Below are positions 36,958-47,419 of a stretch of 64,000 nucleotides of DNA, one piece after another. How positions within the stretch are numbered: position 1 is the stretch's first letter; each line of letters opens with the position of its first letter. Both the position numbers and the translations under genes were made by a program. This DNA comes from Myxococcales bacterium (GTDB lineage Bacteria > Myxococcota_A > UBA9160 > UBA4427): contig DUBZ01000063.1 of the NCBI GenBank assembly GCA_012960035.1, forward strand, positions 1-64,000. Reading direction: 5' to 3'. A model generated the notes under the pieces. That model made no database searches. It had not been told where the DNA came from and saw only the letters and a program-made list of their open reading frames with translations.

Positions 36958-38910
36958 ATGCCCGATATTGAATCGCTACTCAAAGAAACGCGTCGTTTCA
37001 AACCCGACCCCGCGTTTGCTCGCGAAGCGAACTGGAACAAGAAAACGGTCGCAGAGCATCGCAAGCAGGCCGATAAAAACCCCGAAAAGTACTGGGCCGC
37101 GCGCGCGAAAGAAAACATCACCTGGTTCACGCCTTGGAAGAAGGTGCTCGACTGGAAGCCTCCTTTTGCGAAGTGGTTTGTCGGCGGCAAGCTGAACGTC
37201 AGTTACAACTGCCTCGACCGGCACCTTGAAGAAGACGGCGGCGCACGCCGCAACAAGGCCGCGATCATTTGGGAAGGTGAGCCCGGCGACACGCGGGTCA
37301 TCACGTACGCCGAACTGCATCGCGAAGTTTGCAAGTTCGCAAACGTGCTCAAGACCCAGGGCATCAAGAAAGGCGACCGCGTCGTCCTCTACATGCCGAT
37401 GATCCCAGAACTCGCGATCGCGATGCTCGCCTGCACGCGTATCGGCGCACCGCATAGTATTGTGTTCGGCGGCTTTTCCGCGGACGCACTGCGAGACCGC
37501 ATCGACGACGTGGGTGCCAAGACCGTGATCACCGCAGACGGTGGCTTCCGCAAGGGTGCGGGCTTCCCGCTCAAGCAGGCCGTCGATGATGCGCTCAAGA
37601 TGACCAAGGCCGTCGACACGGTGATCGTCGTGGAACGCACCAAGCAAGACGTCAAAATGAAGAAGGGCCGCGATCTTTGGTGGCACGACTTGATGAAGGA
37701 TGCGAGCCCGAAGTGCGCGGCGGCGAAGCTCGATTCTGAACATCCGCTGTTCATCCTCTACACCAGCGGCAGCACAGGAAAGCCCAAGGGCATCCTGCAC
37801 ACAACCGGTGGCTACCTCACCCACGTCACCACCACCTTCAAGGCGATCTTCGACATCAAGGACAGTGACGTCTATTGGTGCACCGCGGACATCGGTTGGA
37901 TCACGGGCCATTCGTATGTTGTCTACGGCCCACTCGCTGCCGGTGCGACAACGATGATGTACGAAGGCGTGCCCGTGCACCCCGGGCCCGACCGCTGGTG
38001 GGAGCTGATCGAGAAGTGGGGCGTCAACATCTTCTACACGGCGCCGACCGCGATCCGTACATTCATTCGTCTCGGTGACGAACACCCGAACAAGCACGAC
38101 TTGAGTTCGCTGCGTTTGCTCGGTTCGGTGGGTGAGCCCATCAATCCTGAAGCGTGGATGTGGTACCACAAGGTCATCGGCAAAAAGAACTGCCCGATCG
38201 TTGACACGTGGTGGCAAACCGAAACCGGCGGGATCATGATTACGTCACTGCCTGGTGTCGTCACGACCAAGCCCGGCTCAGCCACGCTCCCGTTCCCGGG
38301 CATCGACCCTGAGATTTACGACGAAGAGGGGAATGTCGCGAAGCCTCCGGGCGGTGGACTGTTGGTCTTGCGCAAGCCTTGGCCAGGCATGCTCCGCGGG
38401 ATTTGGGGCGACAACAAGCGCTTCAAGGAACAGTACTGGAGTCGCTTCGAGGACACCTACTTCTGCGGCGACGGCGCGCACCGAGACAAGGACGGCTACT
38501 TCTGGATCATGGGTCGCATCGACGACGTCATGAACATCTCGGGCCACCGCATTGGAACGATGGAAGTCGAGAGCGCGTTGGTGTCGCATAAAGGCGTCGC
38601 GGAAGCCGCGGTGGTTGGGCGACCGGACGACATCACGGGCACTGCCATTGTGGCGTTCGTGAGCCCGCGCGGTGGAACGAAGGCGACCGACGCATTCAAG
38701 AAAACTTTGATCGGTCACGTGAGCAAGGAGATCGGGGCGATTGCTCGGCCGGCGGAAATTCGGTTTACCGATGCGTTGCCGAAAACTCGGTCGGGGAAGA
38801 TTATGCGGCGGTTGTTGCGGGATATAGCGTCCGGGGTTGAGTCTACGGGGGATACTTCGACGCTAGAAGATTTTAGTGTGTTGGCTAGTTTGCGTGGCGA
38901 TGAAGACTAG
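36958..38910 (+). CDS. acs: Acetyl-CoA synthetase
   Basis: A 650-residue AMP-forming enzyme that converts acetate, ATP and CoA to acetyl-CoA. It has the N-terminal ACS domain ([20 protein letters not shown]), the ATP-binding loop ([20 protein letters not shown]), the [18 protein letters not shown] core, and the C-terminal lysine of the acetylation/adenylation site in [15 protein letters not shown]. An AAGGAG site lies 11 bases before the ATG at 36958. The last ~170 bp are unusually rich in G and T compared with the rest of the gene, although the protein stays conserved. Confidence 0.97.
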   Translation: MPDIESLLKETRRFKPDPAFAREANWNKKTVAEHRKQADKNPEKYWAARAKENITWFTPWKKVLDWKPPFAKWFVGGKLNVSYNCLDRHLEEDGGARRNKAAIIWEGEPGDTRVITYAELHREVCKFANVLKTQGIKKGDRVVLYMPMIPELAIAMLACTRIGAPHSIVFGGFSADALRDRIDDVGAKTVITADGGFRKGAGFPLKQAVDDALKMTKAVDTVIVVERTKQDVKMKKGRDLWWHDLMKDASPKCAAAKLDSEHPLFILYTSGSTGKPKGILHTTGGYLTHVTTTFKAIFDIKDSDVYWCTADIGWITGHSYVVYGPLAAGATTMMYEGVPVHPGPDRWWELIEKWGVNIFYTAPTAIRTFIRLGDEHPNKHDLSSLRLLGSVGEPINPEAWMWYHKVIGKKNCPIVDTWWQTETGGIMITSLPGVVTTKPGSATLPFPGIDPEIYDEEGNVAKPPGGGLLVLRKPWPGMLRGIWGDNKRFKEQYWSRFEDTYFCGDGAHRDKDGYFWIMGRIDDVMNISGHRIGTMEVESALVSHKGVAEAAVVGRPDDITGTAIVAFVSPRGGTKATDAFKKTLIGHVSKEIGAIARPAEIRFTDALPKTRSGKIMRRLLRDIASGVESTGDTSTLEDFSVLASLRGDED

Positions 38911-38916
38911 GGTTGG

Positions 38917-39093
38917 TTGAGCGGAGACGTATGGCCGCATCGAGTGGATCGGTCGCCGCCGGCGCGTGAGCAGGATGTTGTTTCGGCGATTGAGCGGTTT
39001 CGGGGCGATGAGAGTCTTTCGCTTCGGCGGCAAGCCAGAAAAGCGTTGGCGAATTATCGGCGGACGGGGCGGATCAATCTCGAAGGCGCGTAG
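38917..39093 (+). CDS. Possible 58-residue ORF after acs
   Basis: After the acs TAG, the same frame stays open for 58 codons from a TTG at 38917 (or 49 from a GTG at 38944), including QDVVSAIERFRGDESLSLRR and QARKALANYRRTGRINLEGA. The second half reads like an amphipathic helix pair. No good ribosome site is seen and no family is recognised. It may be a small protein, a decayed domain, or chance. Confidence 0.25.
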   Translation: MSGDVWPHRVDRSPPAREQDVVSAIERFRGDESLSLRRQARKALANYRRTGRINLEGA

Positions 39094-39117
39094 GCGGGGC
39101 TTTGGTGCAGGGGCTTT

Positions 39118-40434
39118 CTATTGGGGCCACTGGGTGGCGTGCCAGAGTTTTTTGCCGCGCTTGATCAGGATCGTTTTGCCGTGCAGTAGGTCGCTTGTGA
39201 CGAGGCGGGTGTCGGGGGTGGCCTTTTGGCCGTTGATCGAGATGGCGCCGTTCTTGAGATACTCGCGTGCTTCGCGTTTGCTTTTGGCGAGGGTGGTTTC
39301 GGGGAGTAGGTCGGCCAAGGAGACGCCGTCGTTTTCGAGCTCGGTCTTCGGGTGTGTTGAGCTTGGGACGTCGGCGAAAACGTCGCCGAGCATTTTGGCG
39401 TCGAGGTCTCGGAGGTCGCCCTTCCCGAAGAGTGCACCAGACGCGGCTTGGACTCGGGCGAGTTCGTCTGCACCGTGAACGGATGCGGTGACGTATTCTG
39501 CGAGTTGCTGTTGTGCGGCGCGTTGGTGTGGGGCCGCGGCGTGTTCCTGTTCGATCGATTCGATCTCTTCGCGCGGGAACAATGTAAAGGTGCGCAAGAA
39601 GCGACTGACATCGTCATCGCTTGCGTTGATCCAGAACTGGTAGAACGCGTATGGGCTTGTGCGTTCGGGTGAGAGCCAGACGTTGCCGGATTCTGATTTG
39701 CCGAACTTCTTGCCGTCGGCTTTGAGGAGCAAGGGCGTTGTGACCACAAAGCTGTCGGCGTCGGTTCCGTGCGTGGCGGCGTCGCGTCGGATCAAGTCCA
39801 TCCCCGACACGCAGTTGCCGTATTGGTCGGAGCCCGCGATTTGCACGGTGCAGTCCGCTGTCTTGTAAAGATGAAGGAAGTCGTAGGCCTGCAGCAGCAT
39901 GTAGGAAAATTCGGTGAAGCTGATGCCTTGGTCTCGGTTTTCGAGCCGGTCCTTCACCGAATCGCGTTGGATCATCGCGTTGACGGAAAAGTGCTTCCCG
40001 ATGTCTCGCAACACATTCATGAAGCTCAGGTCGCGCCACCAATCGACGTTGTTGACCAGGCGCGCGCCGCCCTTCGGGTCTTCGTCTTCCCAGGTGAAGA
40101 GTGAGCGAATGCTGTTCGTCTGGCACTCGACGTTGTGCCTCACCTCTTCTTCGCTCAGCAGGTTGCGCTCGGCGTCTCTGCCGCCCGGGTCACCGATCAT
40201 TCCGGTCGCCCCGCCGACCAACAAAATGGGTTTGTGCCCGGCGCGCTGCCACATCCGCATGATGGACAGTGGCACCAGGTTTCCGACACCCAAGCTATCC
40301 GCAGACGGATCGAACCCCGTGTACGCGGTACGCGGACCGGCTCCGAGGTGATCTCCAAGCCCTTGGCCCGCAGTCTGATGCAAAAGACCGCGCCACTCGA
40401 GTTCCGCTAGAAATGATTCGCTTCCCTGGGCCAT
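39118..40434 (-). CDS. tyrS: Tyrosyl-tRNA synthetase with altered HIGH motif
   Basis: A 438-residue class I synthetase with the TyrRS layout: GPRTAYTGFDPSADSLGVGN at the ATP site, NNVDWWRDLSFMNVLRDIGK, the tyrosine pocket (SYMLLQAYDFLHLYKTADC, then QIAGSDQYGN), KFGKS in ADGKKFGKSESGNVW, and a C-terminal S4-like domain (SKREAREYLKNGAISINGQK). The HIGH motif reads GVGN at residues 49-52: the first His is Gly and the second is Asn. The catalytic consequence is unknown. The plus strand opposite the 3' end is G/T-rich. The ATG at 40434 fits the family. Confidence 0.93.
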   Translation of the reverse strand: MAQGSESFLAELEWRGLLHQTAGQGLGDHLGAGPRTAYTGFDPSADSLGVGNLVPLSIMRMWQRAGHKPILLVGGATGMIGDPGGRDAERNLLSEEEVRHNVECQTNSIRSLFTWEDEDPKGGARLVNNVDWWRDLSFMNVLRDIGKHFSVNAMIQRDSVKDRLENRDQGISFTEFSYMLLQAYDFLHLYKTADCTVQIAGSDQYGNCVSGMDLIRRDAATHGTDADSFVVTTPLLLKADGKKFGKSESGNVWLSPERTSPYAFYQFWINASDDDVSRFLRTFTLFPREEIESIEQEHAAAPHQRAAQQQLAEYVTASVHGADELARVQAASGALFGKGDLRDLDAKMLGDVFADVPSSTHPKTELENDGVSLADLLPETTLAKSKREAREYLKNGAISINGQKATPDTRLVTSDLLHGKTILIKRGKKLWHATQWPQ

Positions 40435-40500
40435 CCGTACTGGTTCCCCACCCCGACATTGAAGATTCGCGGCAACTGTATGAGAACTTCGGCCGCGGGG

Positions 40501-41094
40501 CTAGAAGCTCGATCTCGCGATACGCCAAGGGGCGTCGTAGTTCGAAGGGTCGCGGGTGAGTTCGACGTAGCCCCCTAGCTCGGGCTGTCCGACGGAAAGC
40601 TTCGCGTCACTCAAGCGCTCCGCCACAGTTCGCACGATGCCCTTGTGGGCCACGATGAGCATCGAGCGCACCGGCTCGGTGAGCAATCGCTCTAGGCCCG
40701 CGTTGACCCGGGCACGAAACCCGACCCGCGTTTCGCCACCCGGGAAATCGAACTCAATCCCCTCGCGTTGCCACTGGGCATACCCGCTCGGATCGGTCGC
40801 TTCGATCTCTTCTTTGGTGAGGCCTTCCCAGTGCCCGAAGTCGATCTCGCGAAACCCGGGCTCGAGTTGGATCGGCTCGCCAGGCACCACGATTCGCGCC
40901 GACTGCCAGGCTCGCTGCAGCGGACTTGCCACGACGAGATCGAAGCGCTGCTCCCCAATCGCACGGGCCGCGGTCGCGACCTGATCTGCCCCGAGCCCCG
41001 ACAAGGCAATGTCGGTCGCTCCGTAGTAGCGAATGCTCGACTGACCCACGGTTTCACCATGTCGCACCACGACGATTTGTTCGAGAAGGCTCAC
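40501..41094 (-). CDS. Histidine phosphatase superfamily protein
   Basis: A protein of about 197 residues of the phosphoglycerate mutase-like family. The phospho-histidine motif is IVVVRHGETVGQSSIRYYG, the second half has LVVASPLQRAWQSARI and GFREIDFGHWEGLTKEE, and the second histidine is in MLIVAHKGIVRTVAE. These enzymes remove or move phosphate on small molecules such as sugar phosphates or alpha-ribazole phosphate; the substrate is not evident. The GTG at 41094 is my preferred start because upstream residues in the longer frame (to 41253) do not fit the family. It lies just before tyrS on the same strand. Confidence 0.82.
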   Translation of the reverse strand: MSLLEQIVVVRHGETVGQSSIRYYGATDIALSGLGADQVATAARAIGEQRFDLVVASPLQRAWQSARIVVPGEPIQLEPGFREIDFGHWEGLTKEEIEATDPSGYAQWQREGIEFDFPGGETRVGFRARVNAGLERLLTEPVRSMLIVAHKGIVRTVAERLSDAKLSVGQPELGGYVELTRDPSNYDAPWRIARSSF

Positions 41095-41310
41095 CGCAAA
41101 ATCCAATTTCAAAGGAAGGCCACCGACGTTGAACCCTTCGGCACCTCGAATCGCGTTCGAGCAATGACGCGGCGCCGGAACACCCGTTAGACTCAAGCCG
41201 CCGTTGAGCGCGTACGCGCTTCGCAGGTTCGGCAACTCCCCTCGAACCGTCAATGCCGCAGAGTGTGCTCGTCAAAATTCGCTCCAATCGCATCCAACCC
41301 GAAGGGTCCA

Positions 41311-42675
41311 ATGAACAACACGATCAACTGGAAGGGATGGCTCGCCATCTTGATCGCGATCAGCCTAGGCGCCGCGACATTCATGGCCTACCCGCGGCTC
41401 GAGTCTGATCCGCCCCGCATCGTCGGGCCCGCGGAACTAAGCATTGGTGAAGCAGGCACGACCCTTACCCTCCAATTTATCGACGAAGGGACAGGGCTCC
41501 GAAACTTGCAACTCCGCATGGTCCATTCGGGCGGCGGACAAGTTGTGTTCGAAGAGAGTTTCCCAGGCGCGATGTTTTCCGGCGGAAACCCGGGCAAAAC
41601 CCACGAGGTGAGCGTCGACCTCGAACCGCGCGCGCTCCGCATCGCCGACGGACCCGCAACGTTGATCGTCACGGCACGCGATTTTTCGCTGCAAAATCTC
41701 GGCGAAGGAAACCGGAGTGAAGTCAGCATACGCATCAACGTCGACACAAAGGCCCCGCGTGTCGAAGCTGGCGGCGGCTTAATCTACATCTATCGCGGCG
41801 GCGCGGCCGCGGCGACGTACAACGTTAGCGAGGCCACCGCGAGCGATGGCGTTCGCGTAGGCGATCGACTTTACCCTGGCTACCCGGCTCCCAACACTGC
41901 ACCCGAGGCCGGCAAACGCGTTGCGTTCTTTGCCGTCGCAGTAAATGCGCCCAGGAATCCAAAGATCGAATACGAAGCAACTGATGCCGCAGGCAATGTG
42001 GGCCGCGCGAACCTCAGGGCCAAAGTATTCGAACGCAACTTCTCCGAGGAACGTCTGTATCTGTCCGATAAATTCTTCGACCGCGTGGTCCCGCCCCTGG
42101 CGGAGAGCGTCGGGGTGTCGGCACCTACGAACGTTGCGGCGTTTCAGCAGATCAACAGCGAGGTCCGCGCGAAGAATGAAGAGCGCATTCAGTCGTTGAT
42201 CGAAAACAGCGACCCGGTCAAGCATTGGACGAAGTCGTTCACCCAATTTGCCAACTCGAAAGTCATGAGCCGCTTTGCCGAGCAACGCCGCTACTTCACC
42301 GAGGGCAACGAGATCTCGCAAGCAACCCACTACGGGTTTGATCTCGCATCCCATGCCAAGGCCAGCATCGGAGCGGCGAACCGCGGTCGAGTTGTTTTCG
42401 CTGGCGACCTCGGAATCTACGGCAACTGTGTCCTCGTCGATCACGGCATGGGGCTGACGTCTTTGTACGCCCACCTCACCGAGATCACCGTTGCGGCCGA
42501 CCAATTCGTCGAGCGAAACCAGTCTGTTGGTACCAGCGGCGCAACGGGCCTCGCGGGCGGCGATCACCTCCACTTCGCCATTCTGATCGGAGGAACGTAC
42601 GTCGACCCGCTCGAATGGTGGGACGCGAATTGGATCAAGAGTCACGTCGACGCACGACTGCAAGCGAGTCACTGA
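41311..42675 (+). CDS. M23 family metallopeptidase with N-terminal anchor
   Basis: A 454-residue protein. One N-terminal membrane helix (GWLAILIAISLGAATFMAYP) places the rest in the periplasm. The middle holds beta-rich, Ig-like stretches. The C-terminal lysostaphin-type domain has THYGFDLAS (His and Asp ligands), NCVLVDHGMGLTSLYAHL and GGDHLHFAIL (HxH). All zinc ligands are present, so it is probably an active peptidoglycan endopeptidase. The start ATG at 41311 is the first giving the anchor; the frame is open upstream. sfsA follows after 10 bp. Confidence 0.9.
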   Translation: MNNTINWKGWLAILIAISLGAATFMAYPRLESDPPRIVGPAELSIGEAGTTLTLQFIDEGTGLRNLQLRMVHSGGGQVVFEESFPGAMFSGGNPGKTHEVSVDLEPRALRIADGPATLIVTARDFSLQNLGEGNRSEVSIRINVDTKAPRVEAGGGLIYIYRGGAAAATYNVSEATASDGVRVGDRLYPGYPAPNTAPEAGKRVAFFAVAVNAPRNPKIEYEATDAAGNVGRANLRAKVFERNFSEERLYLSDKFFDRVVPPLAESVGVSAPTNVAAFQQINSEVRAKNEERIQSLIENSDPVKHWTKSFTQFANSKVMSRFAEQRRYFTEGNEISQATHYGFDLASHAKASIGAANRGRVVFAGDLGIYGNCVLVDHGMGLTSLYAHLTEITVAADQFVERNQSVGTSGATGLAGGDHLHFAILIGGTYVDPLEWWDANWIKSHVDARLQASH

Positions 42676-42685
42676 TCAAGTCGAG

Positions 42686-43426
42686 TTGAGCGAACCAAAG
42701 CCAGCCAGAGACAAACGAATGCGCATCCCCCTAAAGACCGACGTACCCGGCACGCTGATTCGACGCTACAAGCGTTTCCTTGCCGACATCGAAACCGCGG
42801 ACGGCGAAGAGATCACGGTCCACTGTCCGAATCCGGGTGCGATGATCGGATGCTCAACACCGGGCTCACAGATTCGTTGCTCAACCAGCGACAACCCAAA
42901 GCGAAAGCTCCGCCACACCCTCGAAATGATTCGCGTCGGACGCAGCTGGGTTGGTCTTCAGCCCATGCACGCAAACCGGCTGGTTCGCGCTGCGCTCGAA
43001 GCCGGCGCGATCAAAAAGCTTTGTGGCTACGCAACGGTTCAACCGGAAGTGAAGGTGCACGGGGGTTCAAGACTGGACTTCTTGCTCAGCCACCACCCCA
43101 AAAACCCGGCGCCAGCTTACGTCGAAGTCAAAAGCGTGACCCTTGCCGACGACGGCGTCGCGCGGTTTCCCGACGCGGTGACGTCTCGCGGCAAGCGCCA
43201 CATGGAAACCCTCGCCGACTTGCGCGCTCAGGGTGCGCGCGCGGTCGTTCTCTTTGTCGTGCAACGCGTCGACTGCAAGCGTGTCGAACCCGCAGACGCC
43301 ATCGACCCCGCCTACGGCGAGGCCTTGCGCAAAGCGTGTGCGAACGGTGTCGAGGCCATTGCCGTGCAGGCGCGGGTGACCGCCACTGCGATCCACCTTG
43401 AAGACGAACTCCCCGTGCGTCTCTAA
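42686..43426 (+). CDS. sfsA: SfsA family protein (DNA/RNA-binding nuclease-like)
   Basis: A 246-residue protein of the SfsA family. Motifs include HCPNPGAMIGCSTPGSQI, VHGGSRLDFLL, YVEVKSVTLA and FPDAVTSRGKRHMETLADL, with the nuclease-like D...ExK core (RLDFLL and VEVKSV). SfsA was first described as a regulator of sugar fermentation; its molecular role is not settled. The TTG start at 42686 or the ATG at about 42719 (MRIPLKTDV) are both possible. The stop TAA runs directly into the mutY ATG (TAAATG), so they are coupled. Confidence 0.92.
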   Translation: MSEPKPARDKRMRIPLKTDVPGTLIRRYKRFLADIETADGEEITVHCPNPGAMIGCSTPGSQIRCSTSDNPKRKLRHTLEMIRVGRSWVGLQPMHANRLVRAALEAGAIKKLCGYATVQPEVKVHGGSRLDFLLSHHPKNPAPAYVEVKSVTLADDGVARFPDAVTSRGKRHMETLADLRAQGARAVVLFVVQRVDCKRVEPADAIDPAYGEALRKACANGVEAIAVQARVTATAIHLEDELPVRL

Positions 43427-44560
43427 ATGGCAGCGAGAGTGACCGTGAAGAAGTCGGAGGTTGTCGAGCGGGATGCCCTTCCAACGCCTTCGAACCGTGC
43501 CCGCAGCAAACGCTTACGCGAGACACTGCTTGCCTGGTACGACGCCGGACATCGAAACTTGCCGTGGCGAAAGTCGCGCGACCCGTATGCGATCTGGATT
43601 TCCGAAACGATGCTGCAGCAGACCCGCGTCGAAACCGTGATTCCCTACTACGAACGATTTCTTGAACGCTTCCCCGACATCGAAACCCTCGCGACTGCGG
43701 ACCGCGAAGACGTCTTCGAACGTTGGGCTGGGCTCGGTTACTACTCCCGTGCGCGTAATCTCCATCGCTCGGCCAAGATGATGGTCGAAGACTTTGGAGC
43801 CTCGGTACCAGACACGATCGAACAACTCCGCATGCTTCCCGGCGTTGGGCGCTATACCGCCGGCGCCGTCGCGTCGATCGCATTCGACAAGCCTGCAGCG
43901 GTCGTCGACGGCAACGTGGTGCGGGTACTCACCCGCTTACTCGACCTGCGTTGTGACGTAAGCCGCAAAGACGTGCAAGAACGTCTATGGGACGAGGCGG
44001 GTGCACTCGCCAAGGGGACACGCCCCGGAGACCTCAACCAGGCCTTGATGGAATTTGGCGCGACCGTATGCAGCCCGCGTTCACCCAGTTGCGAGAGCGG
44101 TTGTCCGATGAAGCGGTTGTGCCGCGGTCTTCGCGCGGGCAACGTGGAAGCGCTCCCCAACAAACCAAAGAAAAAGAAGCCTCGCGCCGTAGACGCCGTC
44201 GCGGTCTGGCTGCCGAGAGGGAACAAGGTGCTCGCGGTACAACGCCCCGACAATGGACTCCTTGCGAACCTTTGGGAATTACCCGGCGGCGAGGTTCCAC
44301 CGAATAGCGAACCGAAAGATCACGTTGAACGATTGATCGCAGAAAGAACGGGGCTCGAAGTTTCGAGTCCAATTCACGCTGGAACGGTCGAGCATATCTT
44401 CACGCACTTGAAGCTCAGCCTGCATGTGTTTCGTTGCGGTGAAGCGCCTGGTCGGGTGAAGCTCCTGAACTACCAAGCACACAAGTGGGTAAGCAAGGCA
44501 AAACTCAACGACCTCCCGCAAGCCACCCTCGCACGCAAGTCACTTGAGCTTTTGATGTAG
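43427..44560 (+). CDS. mutY: A/G-specific adenine glycosylase
   Basis: A 377-residue DNA repair enzyme that removes adenine mispaired with 8-oxoguanine. It shows the catalytic Glu in WISETMLQQTRVE, the helix-hairpin-helix LPGVGRYTAGAVASIAFD with catalytic Asp in VVDGNVVRVL, and a C-terminal NUDIX-like 8-oxoG recognition domain (LWELPGGEVP). The iron-sulfur cysteines are Cys215, 222, 226 and 232, spaced C-x6-C-x3-C-x5-C; the usual MutY spacing is x6, x2, x5. The gene begins directly at the sfsA stop. Its TAG stop lies at the edge of a tandem repeat array. Confidence 0.95.
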   Translation: MAARVTVKKSEVVERDALPTPSNRARSKRLRETLLAWYDAGHRNLPWRKSRDPYAIWISETMLQQTRVETVIPYYERFLERFPDIETLATADREDVFERWAGLGYYSRARNLHRSAKMMVEDFGASVPDTIEQLRMLPGVGRYTAGAVASIAFDKPAAVVDGNVVRVLTRLLDLRCDVSRKDVQERLWDEAGALAKGTRPGDLNQALMEFGATVCSPRSPSCESGCPMKRLCRGLRAGNVEALPNKPKKKKPRAVDAVAVWLPRGNKVLAVQRPDNGLLANLWELPGGEVPPNSEPKDHVERLIAERTGLEVSSPIHAGTVEHIFTHLKLSLHVFRCGEAPGRVKLLNYQAHKWVSKAKLNDLPQATLARKSLELLM

Positions 44561-44649
44561 TTGGATTTGATATCGTTGGATTTGATATCGTTGGGTTGCT
44601 GTAGTTGGATTTGATATCGTTGGGTTTGCTGTAGTTGGGCTTACTGCAG
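44561..44649. repeat. 15-bp tandem repeats beginning at the mutY stop codon
   Basis: Six units of 14-15 bp: TTGGATTTGATATCG three times, plus variants TTGGGTTGCTGTAG, TTGGGTTTGCTGTAG and TTGGGCTTACTGCAG. The array starts right after the mutY TAG, and the last codons (TTTTGATGTAG) resemble a partial unit. GATATC sites recur. Confidence 0.85.
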
Positions 44650-44678
44650 TCAACAAAGCCGCTGCAGCAATCGCGGCG

Positions 44679-45107
44679 CTAACCCGCGAACCCCAGCATC
44701 GCGAGTAGGTGCGGCCCAAGAATTAGCAGCCCCGCAATCGCAGCTCCGATCGCAGCGAGCAAAACGGCGCCGGCACCGGCGTCCTTTGCTTGCCCTACGA
44801 GGGGATGTTCGTCGGTACTAATCGCGTCGCCGAGTTTCTCGATCGCGGTATTGATCCCTTCGGCGGCCCAAACGATCGCGATCGCAAGAACCAACACGCT
44901 CCATTCAATACGGCTAAGTGGGAGCAGCACCCCGACGCCAACCACGAGGACCGTCGCGATGGCGTGAATCCACGCGTTGTGTTGCGTCCGAACCAACAGT
45001 GCAATGCCCGCGAACGCGTAGCCGAAGCTGCGCACACGATTTTCGAGCGAGAACCCAGACGCTTTATCGTCTGAGTCTCCGCCGGGCCGTGTTGGCGAGT
45101 CGTTCAT
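44679..45107 (-). CDS. dgkA: Diacylglycerol kinase, DgkA type
   Basis: A 142-residue membrane protein with three helices. The signature region is WAAEGINTAIEKLGDAISTD followed by HPLVGQAKDAGAGAVLLAAI, which holds the catalytic Glu/Asn and the Lys-Asp-x-Gly-Ala-Gly motif. It phosphorylates diacylglycerol, recycling lipid from envelope polymer synthesis. Length is normal with about 20 extra polar residues at the N-terminus. It is convergent with mutY, and the repeat array lies between them. Confidence 0.93.
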   Translation of the reverse strand: MNDSPTRPGGDSDDKASGFSLENRVRSFGYAFAGIALLVRTQHNAWIHAIATVLVVGVGVLLPLSRIEWSVLVLAIAIVWAAEGINTAIEKLGDAISTDEHPLVGQAKDAGAGAVLLAAIGAAIAGLLILGPHLLAMLGFAG

Positions 45108-45179
45108 GACCTTCGTCCCATCGCACGCAGGATAGGGACGCGATCCGCCTCGTGTAAGGGCAGTGCCTCTACTCAGTTT

Positions 45180-45495
45180 CTCTCACGCCAAGCGCTACCG
45201 CTTCTTCGCTCGAAACAGGACGTGCCCAGCAATCGCTTCAACAAGGCTGGTCCCAATCCCCTCGTGCCGATCACGAGGTACCCCTGCAGGCGCCAGGCGC
45301 TCCCTTCCACCATTGCGGGTCGCGGTTGGTTGTACACCGACGCGATGCCCAAAATATTGCCCTGCAGCATGGACCCAAATGCGGTGCGCGAGATCGCCCG
45401 TCTCCCGAAACGCGCGATTCGGTGATGCTGCCCGGTTCGACCCACCCGGATTTCCGGAGCGGATAGAACTCCTGGGTCGCGATGGATTTGATCCT
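45180..45495 (-). pseudogene. GNAT acetyltransferase broken by frameshifts
   Basis: Three minus-strand frames join into one GNAT-like protein. The first gives IKSIATQEFYPLRKSGWVEP, the second FGSMLQGNILGIASVYNQPR and VEGSAWRLQGYLV, and the third DRHEGIGTSLVEAIAGHVLF. The last two match the acetyl-CoA binding motif (AWRLRGMAV...RGxGIGxxLLEA) only if a frameshift is accepted between them. I infer a recently inactivated gene, or sequencing errors. The rest of the 45108-45678 gap is empty apart from the aroC leader. Confidence 0.5.
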
Positions 45496-45678
45496 AATTT
45501 TCGGCGTTGAGGACCCCTCCCGTTTTTCACGCGACCCTCGGGTCGACGGTCACATCGAGCGTGATCGGCAAGCGCGTTTTTTCGTCGAATCTTTTGCGGC
45601 GTTGCCGAGTCGCTCGCGCGGTGCGCGGGCGGCGAAGCAAATTCGCAGGTATCCTGCCCGCGCCTAACGGAGAACAAC

Positions 45679-46803
<1,125 letters not shown>

Positions 46804-46981
46804 AACGTCAGTTCGTCGGCGGCCAAGGGGTTCGGCATCACGTATTCAACGTCCGCGTCTTTCGCTCGAATCTGATCGATCTCGCCTGGGAACGCCGAAG
46901 GCCTGCGCGCGGCGATCAAGCTCGTTCTGTCCGTCAGTCCTTCTCGAGTTGACCGACCCTACGCCTCGCCGCACTCAAGTG

Positions 46982-47419
46982 TCATGGAAGTAGAATGAAA
47001 CCAGCGATCGCCGCCAAGAACGAGCCCAGCATCGTGAGGACACCAAGCAGCCCATGTAGACCGGGGTCACCCTCGCCTCTTTCGGCGCGCCTGCCGTAAA
47101 CGGCAGTCGCCGTGAACAACACCACGACGACCAGAGCCACGATGGCGTGGAAGCTTTCCATCAACGACCAATTGCGGATCAGCGACGATGAAAGGCCACC
47201 CCCGATAAAGCCAAAGATCACAAAGACCACCGCGGGCTTAGCGAGTCGTGCATGCAGGCGAATCAGATCGATGCTCGGCGGGGCGCCGGCAAGCCTACCC
47301 TTGCGCGAACGCAGCCCGAGCCGGAGCACAAAAAACAGAACACCGAGGCAAAGCGTCATCCACGCCGGATGAATGTGGGCAAGCCACCATGCCAGCGGGT
47401 CATGGGTTGTCGGGTCCAG
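46982..47419 (-). CDS. DUF4079-like membrane protein, probable CTG start
   Basis: A small protein with four hydrophobic helices (MTLCLGVLFFVLRLGLRS, AVVFVIFGFIGGGL, FHAIVALVVVVLFTATAVYG, LLGVLTMLGSFLAAIAGFIL) and conserved-looking His residues (DLIRLHARLAKP, LMESFHAIVAL) as in DUF4079/cytochrome b561-like families. The first ATG is at 47359, but a family-like leader (LAWWLAHIHPAW) continues upstream in frame to the TAG of the preceding gene. The only start-like codon there is CTG at 47419, with AGG nine bases before it. I give that longer form; the 125-residue ATG form is the alternative. Confidence 0.6.
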   Translation of the reverse strand: MDPTTHDPLAWWLAHIHPAWMTLCLGVLFFVLRLGLRSRKGRLAGAPPSIDLIRLHARLAKPAVVFVIFGFIGGGLSSSLIRNWSLMESFHAIVALVVVVLFTATAVYGRRAERGEGDPGLHGLLGVLTMLGSFLAAIAGFILLP

